Assembly (NCBI GenBank): GCA_026418695.1
Contig: JAOAAU010000152.1
Span: 1-50,890 of the forward strand
From: Clostridia bacterium
GTDB taxonomy: Bacteria; Bacillota; Clostridia; Acetivibrionales; JAFADI01
Direction of reading: 5' to 3'
DNA: 50,890 nt
Shown: positions 1-9,400 of the stretch, in pieces
How the letters are laid out: each line of letters starts with the position of its first letter
Position numbering within the stretch: the first letter of the stretch is position 1
The notes under the pieces: model-generated
Database searches by the model: none
Told to the model about the DNA's origin: nothing
Seen by the model: only the letters and a program-made list of their open reading frames with translations
Position numbers and translations under genes: made by a program

Positions 1-62
1 CCAAAGCTTTCAAAGACACCTTTCAAGGCCTCAAGAAACGGATTAATGTATTTTATATCCAT
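1..62 (-). CDS. CheX-like protein, N-terminal fragment (cut by window edge)
   Basis: Only the first 20 codons are inside the window. The reading begins MDIKYINPFLEALKGVF, which has the opening pattern typical of CheX/CheC-type CheY-P phosphatases (a short helix with INPF near the start). The ATG at 62 lies five bases past the stop of the preceding cheX-like gene, and an AAGGGG ribosome site sits just upstream inside that gene's end. It would be the last visible gene of the chemosensory operon and the third CheX-like protein in it. Assignment rests on about 20 residues and on context, so it is provisional. Confidence 0.6.
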   Translation of the reverse strand, partial: MDIKYINPFLEALKGVFESF

Positions 63-66
63 AGCA

Positions 67-540
67 TTACAATCCCCTTTCAAATGCGACATTGAGCTTC
101 AGCTTCCCGTGTTTTGTCGTACAATCCAAGGAAACGGATGAGATCTTGGGTATACAGATTGCCGCTCCTTTTCCTGCAAACACAATGGGAGGCGCTAGCC
201 TTAACCCCAGCGAATGAGAATTGTTCAATGCTGTGATGGCATCTCCCGAAACAATATTATTAAGTTCCGAAATGGACGCCAGCACCATGTAATCCCTTAC
301 ATTGGAGAAGGATTGCATATTGATGTTCTCTGCAATCTTCATTGCCAGTCCTTCTTCCATATCCAGCAGCAGCCTTCCCTTGATATTCCCGGCAAAGGAG
401 ATGATGGAAGTTACACCATAAGAAATAATATCGTCACTTTCTGAATAAAAGGCCCCAGCCGGCTCAACTTCAATGGAAGCCATCTGATTCAGCATCGCCT
501 TGATACTGTTTATAAAAGGACTATATAATCTTTCATCCAT
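67..540 (-). CDS. cheX: CheX-like CheY-P phosphatase family protein
   Basis: A 157-residue cytoplasmic protein of the CheC/CheX/FliY family, which dephosphorylates CheY-type response regulators. The single signature helix is visible around residues 91-104 (SELNNIVSGDA), holding the Glu and Asn three residues apart that act as catalytic side chains in CheX. One such helix, rather than two, favours CheX over CheC. The length is close to the usual CheX length of about 155. The ATG at 540 has a GGGAGG site. It follows a CheY gene by 11 bases and precedes another cheX-like start, so receiver and phosphatase genes alternate in the operon. Its natural partner is probably the CheY immediately upstream, an inference from adjacency. 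Confidence 0.8.
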   Translation of the reverse strand: MDERLYSPFINSIKAMLNQMASIEVEPAGAFYSESDDIISYGVTSIISFAGNIKGRLLLDMEEGLAMKIAENINMQSFSNVRDYMVLASISELNNIVSGDAITALNNSHSLGLRLAPPIVFAGKGAAICIPKISSVSLDCTTKHGKLKLNVAFERGL

Positions 541-551
541 AAGACGCCTCC

Positions 552-911
552 CTATACCAATTTGGATATTGCACTGACAATCTTATAGTCATCAAAAGGC
601 TTCTTAAGAAAAATATCGATCCCGATTTCCTTCGCCTGGGACATGATTTCTTCATCTCCCATAGCGCTCAGCATAATAATTTTTGCTTCCGGGTTCTGAC
701 CTTTGATACTTCTTGCTGCTTCGATCCCATCCATGATCGGCATGGTAATATCCATGAATACCAAATCCGGAGCAAGAGAATTGAACAGATCAACACCCTC
801 CCTGCCGTTTTTGGCATCTCCGCATACTTCATAACCATTGGATTCCAGGGTTTTTCTCAACAAGTTATGGATAATAGGTGAATCGTCTACAATTAATATT
901 CTTTTGATCAT
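552..911 (-). CDS. cheY: CheY-type single-domain response regulator
   Basis: A stand-alone receiver domain of 119 residues with no output domain. The acidic pocket is Asp9-Asp10, the phosphoacceptor is Asp54 in FMDITMPIMDG, the switch Ser is in MLSAMG, and the conserved Lys is in FLKKPFDD. All residues needed for phosphorylation are therefore present. The start at 911 has GGAGG with a six-base spacer. It lies in the chemosensory operon between two cheX-like genes, downstream of CheA, which is its likely phosphodonor. Because there are two CheY proteins in the operon, one may carry the output signal and the other may act as a phosphate sink, as known in other multi-CheY systems; the sequence does not say which. 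Confidence 0.88.
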   Translation of the reverse strand: MIKRILIVDDSPIIHNLLRKTLESNGYEVCGDAKNGREGVDLFNSLAPDLVFMDITMPIMDGIEAARSIKGQNPEAKIIMLSAMGDEEIMSQAKEIGIDIFLKKPFDDYKIVSAISKLV

Positions 912-979
912 ACGCGACCTCCATTTTTAGTATACAGTTTGTTGAATAACGCCTTATATTCCTATTATTTTTATCACTG

Positions 980-1462
980 TTAGGGGAATGCCAGCTCCCA
1001 TGTAATCACGTGCTCACCGACATGAAAGCTTTTTATTTGTTTGACTACGTTCTTTTTTTGTACGATCCTGTAGCTGTCCCCGATAATCACAAACGGGGAA
1101 GTAAGCTTGAAGCCAAATTCCGTGTCTGCCAAAAAGGTTTTCGCCCGGCCGCAGATCATGTTCACCAGCTCTGCAATACCATCGCAAAGGTCTTCTCCCG
1201 TTAACTCCGCTTCGCTCAGCCCCGTCATATAGGATACGAGAAATCTTGCAGCTTCCTCTTGCATTCCCAGGGTCGCCAATATATTCCGGGAGCTTACAAG
1301 CGTCATACTCGCTGAAATCCCTCCGGTATTCTCATCCTTTATGGCCTCAGCAAGCAAATCGGGCTCCATACCGGTCATTGTGACAATTACATCCAGAACT
1401 GCATTCGTAAAGTTTTTGTTCAACGCTTGAAACTCGCTTGTCATATTCTTTTCATCTTCCAT
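980..1462 (-). CDS. cheX: CheX-like CheY-P phosphatase family protein
   Basis: A 160-residue CheX-like protein. The signature helix is DGIAELVNMICGRAK, where the Glu and the Asn three residues later are the expected catalytic pair. N-terminal residues 1-40 form the first helix and the strand TGGISASMTLVS matches the family fold. Its ATG at 1462 follows the stop of the upstream cheY by only three bases; GGGAGGG lies in the end of that gene, with a long spacer. This tight spacing suggests translational coupling to that CheY. It differs clearly in sequence from the second full CheX-like protein (67-540), so the two are paralogues rather than a recent duplication. Confidence 0.82.
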   Translation of the reverse strand: MEDEKNMTSEFQALNKNFTNAVLDVIVTMTGMEPDLLAEAIKDENTGGISASMTLVSSRNILATLGMQEEAARFLVSYMTGLSEAELTGEDLCDGIAELVNMICGRAKTFLADTEFGFKLTSPFVIIGDSYRIVQKKNVVKQIKSFHVGEHVITWELAFP

Positions 1463-1465
1463 GGC

Positions 1466-1840
1466 TTATCCATCCCTCCCAAGGCATTGGAGAATCTTTT
1501 TGGTCATTTCTTCAATGGTAAAGGGCTTTGTCATATAGTGTACCGCACCAGCCTGGATCGCCTTGATGATGTTTTCCTTTTCACTTTCCGTTGTCACCAT
1601 CATGACAGGAATTCTCCCAAATTTCGCATCCGCCTTTATCCTTTGTAGAAATTCCAGCCCATTCATTCCCGGCATGTTCCAGTCCAGTAAAATCAGTTCC
1701 ACGTCCCCGTATTCCTTTTGGAGAATTTCCAAGCCTTCCTGACCGTCTGCTGCTTCAAGCAGTTCATAGTGGAGAACTTCAACAGCTCCCCTGATGATCT
1801 TTCTTATAATTGCGGAATCATCCACAGAAAGTATTTTCAT
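1466..1840 (-). CDS. cheY: CheY-type single-domain response regulator
   Basis: A 124-residue stand-alone receiver domain. Asp7-Asp8 form the acidic pocket, Asp53 in LLDWNMPGMNG is the phosphoacceptor, Thr in MMVTTESE is the switch residue and MTKPF holds the conserved Lys. The start ATG at 1840 has a GGGGTGATGG ribosome site. It lies seven bases after cheR and three bases before a cheX-like gene. The WNMPGMNG sequence is typical of CheY proteins tied to chemosensory arrays, so this is the better candidate for the main CheA substrate; that choice is an inference. Confidence 0.88.
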   Translation of the reverse strand: MKILSVDDSAIIRKIIRGAVEVLHYELLEAADGQEGLEILQKEYGDVELILLDWNMPGMNGLEFLQRIKADAKFGRIPVMMVTTESEKENIIKAIQAGAVHYMTKPFTIEEMTKKILQCLGRDG

Positions 1841-1847
1841 AGCTCCA

Positions 1848-2696
1848 TCACCCCTTTACCTTGTAATACACACCATTCTTATGGTGGAGCGTTTCAAAGC
1901 TGTTTTCCTGTCCCGGAAAAATTTCAGAGCTCCCCAGGAAAAGCACTCCATCTGGCTCCGCTGCAGCAGCTATTTTCTTTATGATTTCCATTTTCAGGTC
2001 ACTTGAAAAATAGATGATGACATACCTGCAAAATACCACGTCAAACTTCCCAAGCAAGAGAAAACTATTTTGAAGATTGAATTGCTGAAAATGAACCGCG
2101 TTCTTGATCTTGTCATCCAGTGTCCAAACTCTGCCTTCGTTTGTAAAGTATCTGGACTTATAGTATTCCTCCAGCCCCCGCATGATGGAGATGCTGTCGT
2201 ACCTTCCCAGCTTGGCAATCTGAACCACAGAACGCGATATATCGGTTGCAGTAATCTTGAACCGTGACAGACTAATATCCGTAATCCCATTTCTTTTTAA
2301 GTAATTGTCGATACACATCGCTGTAGAATATGGCTCTTGGCCGGTTGAACAGGCGGCAGACCAAATCTTTACAACAGACCGTTTTCCTGTTCTCATTTCC
2401 TCAATATACCTGGGCAAAAGAATATCCTCGAGGATTTCCCAGGGAGTGCGATCTCTAAACCATAAAGTTTCATTGGTAGTGATGGCATCAATGACTTGCT
2501 CCGTGATATTGGGATCGCTCCGGCTTGTGATTCTCTCATACAGTTCCTCAAAACTGGACAGGTTCGAATCTATCAGAAGCTTTGAAAGCCTGCATTCGAT
2601 AAGATACGCCTTCTCTTCACCGATGGCGATCCCGCATTTCTCCTGTATGAATTTTTGCATGAGCGAAAATTCCTTACTTGATAAACTATGGCTCAT
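1848..2696 (-). CDS. cheR: CheR chemoreceptor glutamate methyltransferase
   Basis: A SAM-dependent O-methyltransferase that methylates glutamates of chemoreceptors for adaptation. The N-terminal helical domain (residues about 1-70, MSHSLSSKEFSLMQKFI) is followed by the SAM-binding motif VKIWSAACSTGQEPYSTAM and the conserved FDVVFCRYVIIYF strand. I place the start at 2696 (282 residues), where AGAAGGA stands five bases upstream; an in-frame ATG at 2732 would add 12 residues but has no ribosome site. There is no C-terminal pentapeptide-binding extension. It lies directly downstream of cheB, the opposing methylesterase, so the operon has a full adaptation pair for its own receptor. Confidence 0.9.
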   Translation of the reverse strand: MSHSLSSKEFSLMQKFIQEKCGIAIGEEKAYLIECRLSKLLIDSNLSSFEELYERITSRSDPNITEQVIDAITTNETLWFRDRTPWEILEDILLPRYIEEMRTGKRSVVKIWSAACSTGQEPYSTAMCIDNYLKRNGITDISLSRFKITATDISRSVVQIAKLGRYDSISIMRGLEEYYKSRYFTNEGRVWTLDDKIKNAVHFQQFNLQNSFLLLGKFDVVFCRYVIIYFSSDLKMEIIKKIAAAAEPDGVLFLGSSEIFPGQENSFETLHHKNGVYYKVKG

Positions 2697-2743
2697 AAAA
2701 TCCTTCTTTTCTCTCCCTGTTTGCGTGAGCATGGGATGATTGT

Positions 2744-3826
2744 CTACACAAGCTGTTGAATCCTTTTCGACACGTCCTTCAAATCTGCTACCTCATCTGA
2801 GAGGCCTGCTTCAAAAACACTCCTGGGCATTCCATAAACAACACAGGAGCTTTCACTTTGGGTAATGCATCTGCACTTGCATCGCTGTTTCAGTTCCGCC
2901 ACTCCCTTTGCCCCGTCGCTTCCCATTCCTGTTAAGACTACCGACAGAACTCTTTTCCCCTCATAGGCTTTCGCGACTGAGTTAAACAGTACATCGGCAG
3001 CAGGACGAACTCCATTTACATAGGGGGTATCCTTCAGTCGGATCACCTTACTCTTGCCTTCGTCTTGAACTTCCATGTGATAGCCGCCCGGCGCAATGAT
3101 CGTCTGTCCTTCTCTGACCGGCATCCCCTCACTGCCTTCCACAACTTTTAAGTGATATTTTTTCTCCAGGGTTTCCGCAAGGATTCTTGTAAACTCAGGC
3201 GGCATATGCTGTACGATCAGAATTGGTTTATTAAAATTCGGATTCATTCCGCTGAATACTGTTTCAAGGGCCGCTGGGCCTCCCGTTGAAGACGCAATGA
3301 CTACCAGATCCGCCCCTGTCCATTGCTGGCCGGCCGCATGATGGGTCACTCTGGATTCAATCATGACTTGTGGCTTCACGGGCTCACGAACCATCGCTCT
3401 ATTTGCTGAAGAATTGCACTTCCTCACCTGGATTTGCGTCAAGAGTACTTTCAGGAAGTTCTTTACCCTGTCCATGTTTTTTTCATAGCTTGATTCAGAG
3501 GGTTTTACTATGAAATCTATCGCACCAAGCTCCAATGCTTTCAGTGTCACCTCTGCATTGTCTGTAGAGAGACTGCTGATCATGATCACTTCTGTCTCCG
3601 GCTTCTCCTTTTTTATCGCCCTTAGGGTTTCTATGCCATCCAATTCAGGCATAAACAAATCCAGGAGAACAACATCAAAATCGCTCTGCCTCAGCCATTC
3701 AAGCGCAATAACTCCATTGGAGGCGGTCCTGGCAACTATCCCCAGACCGGTTCCTTCCACCGCTTCAGATAAAACCCTTCTATATACAGCCGAATCATCT
3801 GCAATTAATATCTTTAACTTTTCCAA
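2744..3826 (-). CDS. cheB: CheB protein-glutamate methylesterase/glutamine deamidase
   Basis: A two-domain, 360-residue protein. Residues 1-125 form a receiver with Asp10-Asp11, phosphoacceptor Asp56 in LLDLFMPELDG and the Lys of FIVKPSE. A linker leads to the methylesterase domain (about residues 170-360) with the catalytic Ser in VIASSTGGPAALE, His in VQHMPPEFT and Asp in TGMGSDGAKG, so the full triad is present. It removes methyl groups from chemoreceptors when phosphorylated by CheA. The start is a TTG at 3826, 18 bases after the receptor gene stop; GGGG lies upstream at a long distance, suggesting modest expression or coupling. Confidence 0.92.
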   Translation of the reverse strand: MEKLKILIADDSAVYRRVLSEAVEGTGLGIVARTASNGVIALEWLRQSDFDVVLLDLFMPELDGIETLRAIKKEKPETEVIMISSLSTDNAEVTLKALELGAIDFIVKPSESSYEKNMDRVKNFLKVLLTQIQVRKCNSSANRAMVREPVKPQVMIESRVTHHAAGQQWTGADLVVIASSTGGPAALETVFSGMNPNFNKPILIVQHMPPEFTRILAETLEKKYHLKVVEGSEGMPVREGQTIIAPGGYHMEVQDEGKSKVIRLKDTPYVNGVRPAADVLFNSVAKAYEGKRVLSVVLTGMGSDGAKGVAELKQRCKCRCITQSESSCVVYGMPRSVFEAGLSDEVADLKDVSKRIQQLV

Positions 3827-3844
3827 ATGGTTACACCAACCCCG

Positions 3845-5896
3845 CTATATTTTAAACTGCTTCACCAGTTCCTCCAGTTTCTTTGCTATATCCGCAAGAG
3901 CTTTTGCAGAATTGCTGGTTTCAACAGCACCAGACGCCGCATCTCCGGATGCTGCACTGATTTCCTGCATGTTTTGAGAAATCTCATTGGCGCCTTTTGA
4001 AACCTCGGTAGTTGTGATCGCTACCTCACGGATCCTTGAAGTAACTTTTTCAGTATTTGCTGCCACCTCGTTGGATGCAGATGAAAGCTCAGCTGCAGAA
4101 CGGGCGATCTCGCGAACTCCTTTGGATGATTCACTGATGCTCCTCGAAACATTTTGTGAATTCGCAGCCAGGTCCCCTATTTCCTGGGTAATCAGGTTTA
4201 CTTTATCCGCGGCCCTTAAGATGGCATTGGAGATATCACCGGTAGTTGCTGACTGCTCAGTTACCGCGGCTGCAATCGTATTGGTGATGGAAATCATTTC
4301 TTTGATCACCTCGGTAATGGTTTCAACCGCTTTGACCGCCCCGGACATATTTCCCTGCATGGTTTCAATCTGCTGACCGATCTCATCCGTAGCTTCCGCT
4401 GTCTGCTTGGCTAATTCCTTGACTTCATTGGCAACAACCGCAAAGCCTTTTCCTGCTTCTCCAGCCCCAGCAGCTTCAATCGCTGCATTCAATGCCAACA
4501 TGTTGGTTTGGTCTGCGATATCATTGATCACATTGATAATCTTCCCGATTTGTCTGGAGGAATCATTGAGCCTGCTGATAATCTCATTGGTATCTTTTGC
4601 TCTGGTATCCGCATCGGAAGTGATCTGAATGGATCTTTCACAGTTCCGGTTGATTTCATTAAGTGAAATGTTGATTTCTTTCACTGCCGTAGCCACACTG
4701 TTGACGGAAGAGGATACATCTTTTGCAGAGTTAGATACATTGCCAATGCTGCCCGATATCTGGGTGAGCAGGTCAGACGCCTGGGATACGCCTACAGAAG
4801 TCTCTTCGGACGCTGAGGCCAAGTTGCGGATGGTTCCCGACATTTCTTCTACTGCTGAAGCAATGACATTCATATTGCTGCTGGTATCTCCTACCGCTGC
4901 TGCAGTCTGATTCATGCTCGCGGATATCTCTTCTACCGTAGCACTGACTACATTGGTTTTTGCATTTGTCTCCTCGCTGGTAGCTGCCATAGACTCAGCA
5001 ACATGAAGGAGTCCGTCGGAGGATTTACTGACCATCAATGAGTTTTGGTAAATCGCACTCATCATTTCTCGTATTTTTGCAATAAAATTGTTAAAGGATT
5101 CAGTCAGCTGTCCCATTTCATCCTTCGAACGGATCTCGCCTACGACTGTCAAGTCCCCTTTCTCTGCCTGGCTCATGAGGGTTTGTATTCTGGCAATCGA
5201 ACCGACAATATCTTTAGACATTACGACAGATAATACAATAGATATTGCAACTCCCAAAATAATTGCACCGATCAATAGAATGATATCCTTTACAGTTTCC
5301 TTATCTGCTTTTTCGCCTTCCTGCTCTGCAATATCCATATTTTCTTTTACTAAAAGCGCAGTGGTATCTTCTACCGGAAGAAATGACTTTCTCGATTCTT
5401 TATAGGCTTCAAATATTTTGTCATCCAAGTCTTTCAACTGTTCGCTGCTCAGGGATCCCATTGATGCAAGCTTGTCCCTTTCTTTGGACATCTCCACAAC
5501 ATTCTTGCTGTCTTTCAGCCACTTCTCCCACATAGGTAAGAACTTGGCCCAAAGCTCCTTTTCTTTTGCACTCTGATCCAAAGGTTCATATAACTTCTTT
5601 GCATCGTCTGCACGCTTATATGCTTTCTCTATGTATTCGTACTGAGGAGTCCTTAATGTTGCGTCCATCATTCTGCTGTTTACCAGAGCTCTTTCACCAA
5701 TAACCACGGACTTCTGAGCTTCTTCCATGGTTAAAAGCGCATATACGCTGGGCAGTCGGACCTCATGGATCTCATCCAGATTTTTAAGAATGCTCCTTAT
5801 ACCAAAGAACCCAACAATCCCTACAATGAGTGTAATCACGATGACTGTCCCTAAAACCAGGAACATTTTGTTGCGAATATTCATATTTTTAATCAT
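3845..5896 (-). CDS. Membrane methyl-accepting chemotaxis protein (4HB-HAMP-signalling)
   Basis: A 683-residue chemoreceptor. TM1 is at about residues 12-32, a helical extracytoplasmic sensor of the four-helix-bundle type spans about 33-200, TM2 is at about 203-225, HAMP at 226-280, and the long helical signalling domain follows to the C terminus, with many Ser/Thr/Ala/Glu-rich heptads suitable for methylation. The hairpin tip is [27 protein letters not shown]. It has Gly where most receptors have Arg (EAARAGE), a position that contributes to trimer contacts in the E. coli Tsr receptor. No C-terminal CheR-tethering pentapeptide is present. As the only receptor in the che operon, it is the likely dedicated input. 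The GGGAGGG site supports the ATG at 5896. The ligand is unknown. Confidence 0.92.
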   Translation of the reverse strand: MIKNMNIRNKMFLVLGTVIVITLIVGIVGFFGIRSILKNLDEIHEVRLPSVYALLTMEEAQKSVVIGERALVNSRMMDATLRTPQYEYIEKAYKRADDAKKLYEPLDQSAKEKELWAKFLPMWEKWLKDSKNVVEMSKERDKLASMGSLSSEQLKDLDDKIFEAYKESRKSFLPVEDTTALLVKENMDIAEQEGEKADKETVKDIILLIGAIILGVAISIVLSVVMSKDIVGSIARIQTLMSQAEKGDLTVVGEIRSKDEMGQLTESFNNFIAKIREMMSAIYQNSLMVSKSSDGLLHVAESMAATSEETNAKTNVVSATVEEISASMNQTAAAVGDTSSNMNVIASAVEEMSGTIRNLASASEETSVGVSQASDLLTQISGSIGNVSNSAKDVSSSVNSVATAVKEINISLNEINRNCERSIQITSDADTRAKDTNEIISRLNDSSRQIGKIINVINDIADQTNMLALNAAIEAAGAGEAGKGFAVVANEVKELAKQTAEATDEIGQQIETMQGNMSGAVKAVETITEVIKEMISITNTIAAAVTEQSATTGDISNAILRAADKVNLITQEIGDLAANSQNVSRSISESSKGVREIARSAAELSSASNEVAANTEKVTSRIREVAITTTEVSKGANEISQNMQEISAASGDAASGAVETSNSAKALADIAKKLEELVKQFKI

Positions 5897-5989
5897 TTGA
5901 TCGATCCCTCCCGAATCTTATGCTTTATTCTTATGTCCAATTCAAAGTCTAAAGATTTGCTGTCAATTTGTAGTGTTCTCTTTGTCTTG

Positions 5990-6418
5990 TTAACTTCCCT
6001 CAAAGATTCTGTCTGCATTTAATATAATTAACAGTTCATCTTTCAGCTTTACCACTCCGCTGATAAACTCGCTGTCAATGCCCCCGACATTCGATGGCGG
6101 CGGTTCAAACAATTCTTCATCGATGTCCGCCACATCTCCTTTTTTCTCAATCAAAAAACCGATCTGGTCGCTATCATTCCGGAAAGCCTTTAAGATAATG
6201 CAAGAAGACGAATCCTGCCTGCTTTCATTTCCATACCCCATCAGGATGCCCAGATCAAACAAGGTGACCACCTGTCCCCTCATGTTGAAAAGTCCGATGA
6301 TGTAAGGTTTCGCGCCAGGGATGGGGGTATATTCCACATTCCGGTTAATCTCTTTGACGAGTGTGATATCCAGCCCGAAGAGACTGCCACAGAGGTGAAA
6401 CGTCAATACTTTTGCCAT
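5990..6418 (-). CDS. cheW: CheW coupling protein
   Basis: A single CheW domain of 142 residues that links chemoreceptors to CheA. The family pattern is clear: LTFHLCGSLFGLDITLVKEI at the N terminus, the TPIPGAKPYIIGLFNMRGQVVTLFDL core, and a C-terminal GVVKLKDELLIILNADRIF strand. Its start ATG shares one base with the cheA stop (TAATG), so the two are translationally coupled and likely made in balanced amounts. An insertion rich in acidic residues (VADIDEELFEPPPSNVGGIDSE) lies before the last strand. Confidence 0.92.
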   Translation of the reverse strand: MAKVLTFHLCGSLFGLDITLVKEINRNVEYTPIPGAKPYIIGLFNMRGQVVTLFDLGILMGYGNESRQDSSSCIILKAFRNDSDQIGFLIEKKGDVADIDEELFEPPPSNVGGIDSEFISGVVKLKDELLIILNADRIFEGS

Positions 6419-9400
6419 TATCCCGCCTCCCTCCTTTTCTCTATCATTTGCTCAATCTGTTCTATTAACCGGGCTCTGTCCAGTTTAAACTCATACAGGT
6501 CAAACCCGGCCTCCAGACCTGCCTTCTTTTGAAGGTCTCCCGTCATTGAAGTAACGGCAATTACCGGCAGGGAAGCCAATTGCTTATCCTCACGGATTTT
6601 CTTAACCAGCTCAAGCCCGTCCATGATCGGCATATTGATATCACTGAGCACCAAATCCACTTCATTTTCCTGGAGCAGCTGTAACGCCTCTTTTCCGTTC
6701 TGGGCCATCAACACATGATATCCTGCCGACTCCAGATAGCCACGTTCCATTCTCTGGAAGAACGGAGTATCTTCAGCAACCAGGATTTTTCTCTTTATTG
6801 TGCTTTTTTTGATATTCTCAACCGTATAATGGCTAGGGTCGACCTTCTCAAATATCTCATAAATATTCACCAGAAGGACAATGGTATCATTCAGAATCGT
6901 TGACCCAATCAGTCCATGATGCTTGATATCCTCCTGATTCAGTTTGATGCTTGTCTGCATGGTATCCACGATATTCTCGATCAAAATTCCGATAGGGTGT
7001 TTTACCAGCTTCGGAATAATGACATAGTATTTTTCTTTCTGTTTGCTGATCCTTGCTACGGGCAGGAAATCCTCAGGCCGAATGACTCTTAATGAATCTC
7101 CGCGGAATTTGATGTATTCCTTATCGCCTATGGTTTCTATCGCCTCCGGCCGGATTTCTTCAACCCTGGATACCATAGACAGGTCAATAGCAAAGGTCTC
7201 AGGCCCGGAGCACTTAAACAGCAGTAAGTTCTGCTGCTCTCTCATACTTTCTTCCGCCAGGCTGATTTCATGCTCGCTTTTCCTGTCCAGCTCTTCTACA
7301 AACTTCAGATTTGCCTTGCCGATAATTCCTTCAGGATCCAGAATCATCGCTGTTTTCCCATCTCCCATGATGGTAACGCCGGAATAGCACTTACAGTCTT
7401 TAACAAACTTGGGAAGAGGCTTTACCAGAATCTCTTCGCTTCCGTGAATTGCATCCACTGCGATCCCAAACTTCCTGGAACCGATCTTCAGTACCAATAT
7501 CCTGATGATATTGGCGTCATCCCTCCGGCGACATTCCAGAGGATCCAACTCCAGGTCTTTTTCCTGGAATGCCTGACGTCTTTGGTCGAAGAGTGACTTC
7601 CTCTTTTCCTCTTTTCTTTCACCGGTTTCAGGATCAATATAGGTTCTTTTCAACCCCAGCACATCTGCAAGGTGTACGATTGGCAATAGCCTTCCCCTAA
7701 GCCTTAATACTTCAGAATTGTGTATATATTCGATCTTTCTTGATGCATCACTGGGCTTGATTCGGACAATTTCCTGCAGGTTAACCTGGGGCAGTGCAAA
7801 CTTCTGTTTTTCCACTTCTACGATCAGCGAAGGGATGATGGCAAGGGTAAGGGGCAAGAGAAGCCTGAAAGTAGTACCCTCCCCAAGATTTGTAAAAATC
7901 TCAATAGTACCTCCAAGCTTCTCTATGTTTGTCCTTACCACATCCATACCGACACCCCGTCCGGAGACATCGGTGATCTTTTCTGCTGTGGAAAAACCAG
8001 GCTTAAAGAGCAGCTGTAAAGCTTCCTGTTCGCTCATCAGAGCAACATCGGATTTTGAAACCAGCTCCTTCTCCAAAGCTTTTTTCTTGATGTACTCGAG
8101 ATTGATCCCTGCACCGTCGTCAACGACATCGATGTTGACATATCCGCCTTCGTGATATGCTTTCAGCAATATTATTCCTATCCTGGGTTTCCCCTGCTTT
8201 TCTCTTTTTTCAGGGGTTTCAAGACCATGATCCGCAGCATTCCTGACCAGGTGCGTCAAAGGATCCCCCAGCGCTTCAATAATAGATTTATCCAATTCTA
8301 CATCCGTTCCCTGAAGCTCCAGTTGGATTTCCTTACCCAGCTTTTTAGACAAATCCCGGATGATTCTCGGGAACTTGTTAAAAACGTTGGCAATCGGCTG
8401 CATTCTGGTTTGCATGACCTTTTCCTGCAGTTCCGTAGTGATGCGGTCAATATTTTGAAGGATCGGATCTACTCCGGGTATTTCCTTCCTATGTCTTTCC
8501 ATGGCCCTTAATAGTTGATTTCTTCCCAAAACCATCTCGCTGGCAAGATTCAAAAGATTATTGAGCAAGGAAACATGAACGCGGATACTGTCTTCAACAA
8601 CTATGTTCTGAGTCTTTGCTTGAGCAGTCTCCTTCTCGCTTTCTTCCTTTACTGCAGGCGGCTCAACTTTTTCCGTGGCAGCTTCTGCCGCAGCTGCTTC
8701 AGCAACAATCTTCAGAAAGTCTTCGGCTTTTGTAGATGGATCCAGTTCTTCAACATGATCTTCCGGAATTTCAAGGGCGATTGGCAGCAGCGCTTTTTCA
8801 AGGACTGTTGTAAACAGAAAGGTAAAGTAAATTTCCGCATCTGCCACATCATCCAGTGTTCCTATATGGCTGATGTCCGTATTGGACTCTACGATATTTC
8901 CGATGGATTGAATTTTCTTAAAGAATTGAACAGGGCTGATTTCCTTTGTCCCCAAATCCTCATTCATTTTAATGCGAACTTTGAACAGTTTGTGTCCGTG
9001 TTTGATCCCGTCCTGGATCATCGCAGCCTCAACGGCTTTTTTCGGAGCTTTTTCCTTGTTTATGTCTTGAGGTGCTGCATTTTCCTGTACTTTTGATATA
9101 GATTCGCCCTTTAGCAATATGGACAGTTTTGATATATACTCGAAAATCTCTGTTTCCTCACTGTTTGCCACATTTTCGATCATACCTTTAAGGCAATCGT
9201 TGGAAGCAAGGAGTAAATCGATGATTTCCCGGTTGATTCCCATTCTGCTGTTTCGTATCTCCCCAAGGATGTTCTCCATGGAATGCGACAGCTCGACGAT
9301 CTTCTTCAATCCAAAAAAACCGGCAGTTCCCTTTACACTATGAATGGCTCGAAAGATCGTATTGATCTCATTCAGATCGCTTTTTTCCGCATCCAGTTTT

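Noticed and set aside
2697..2732. Upstream in-frame start of cheR at 2732
   Set aside because: No ribosome site there; the ATG at 2696 has AGAAGGA at ideal spacing and matches the family start.
7043..9343. Several plus-strand frames of 60-190 codons inside cheA
   Set aside because: They are antisense shadows of a clear coding gene; no ribosome sites or domains.
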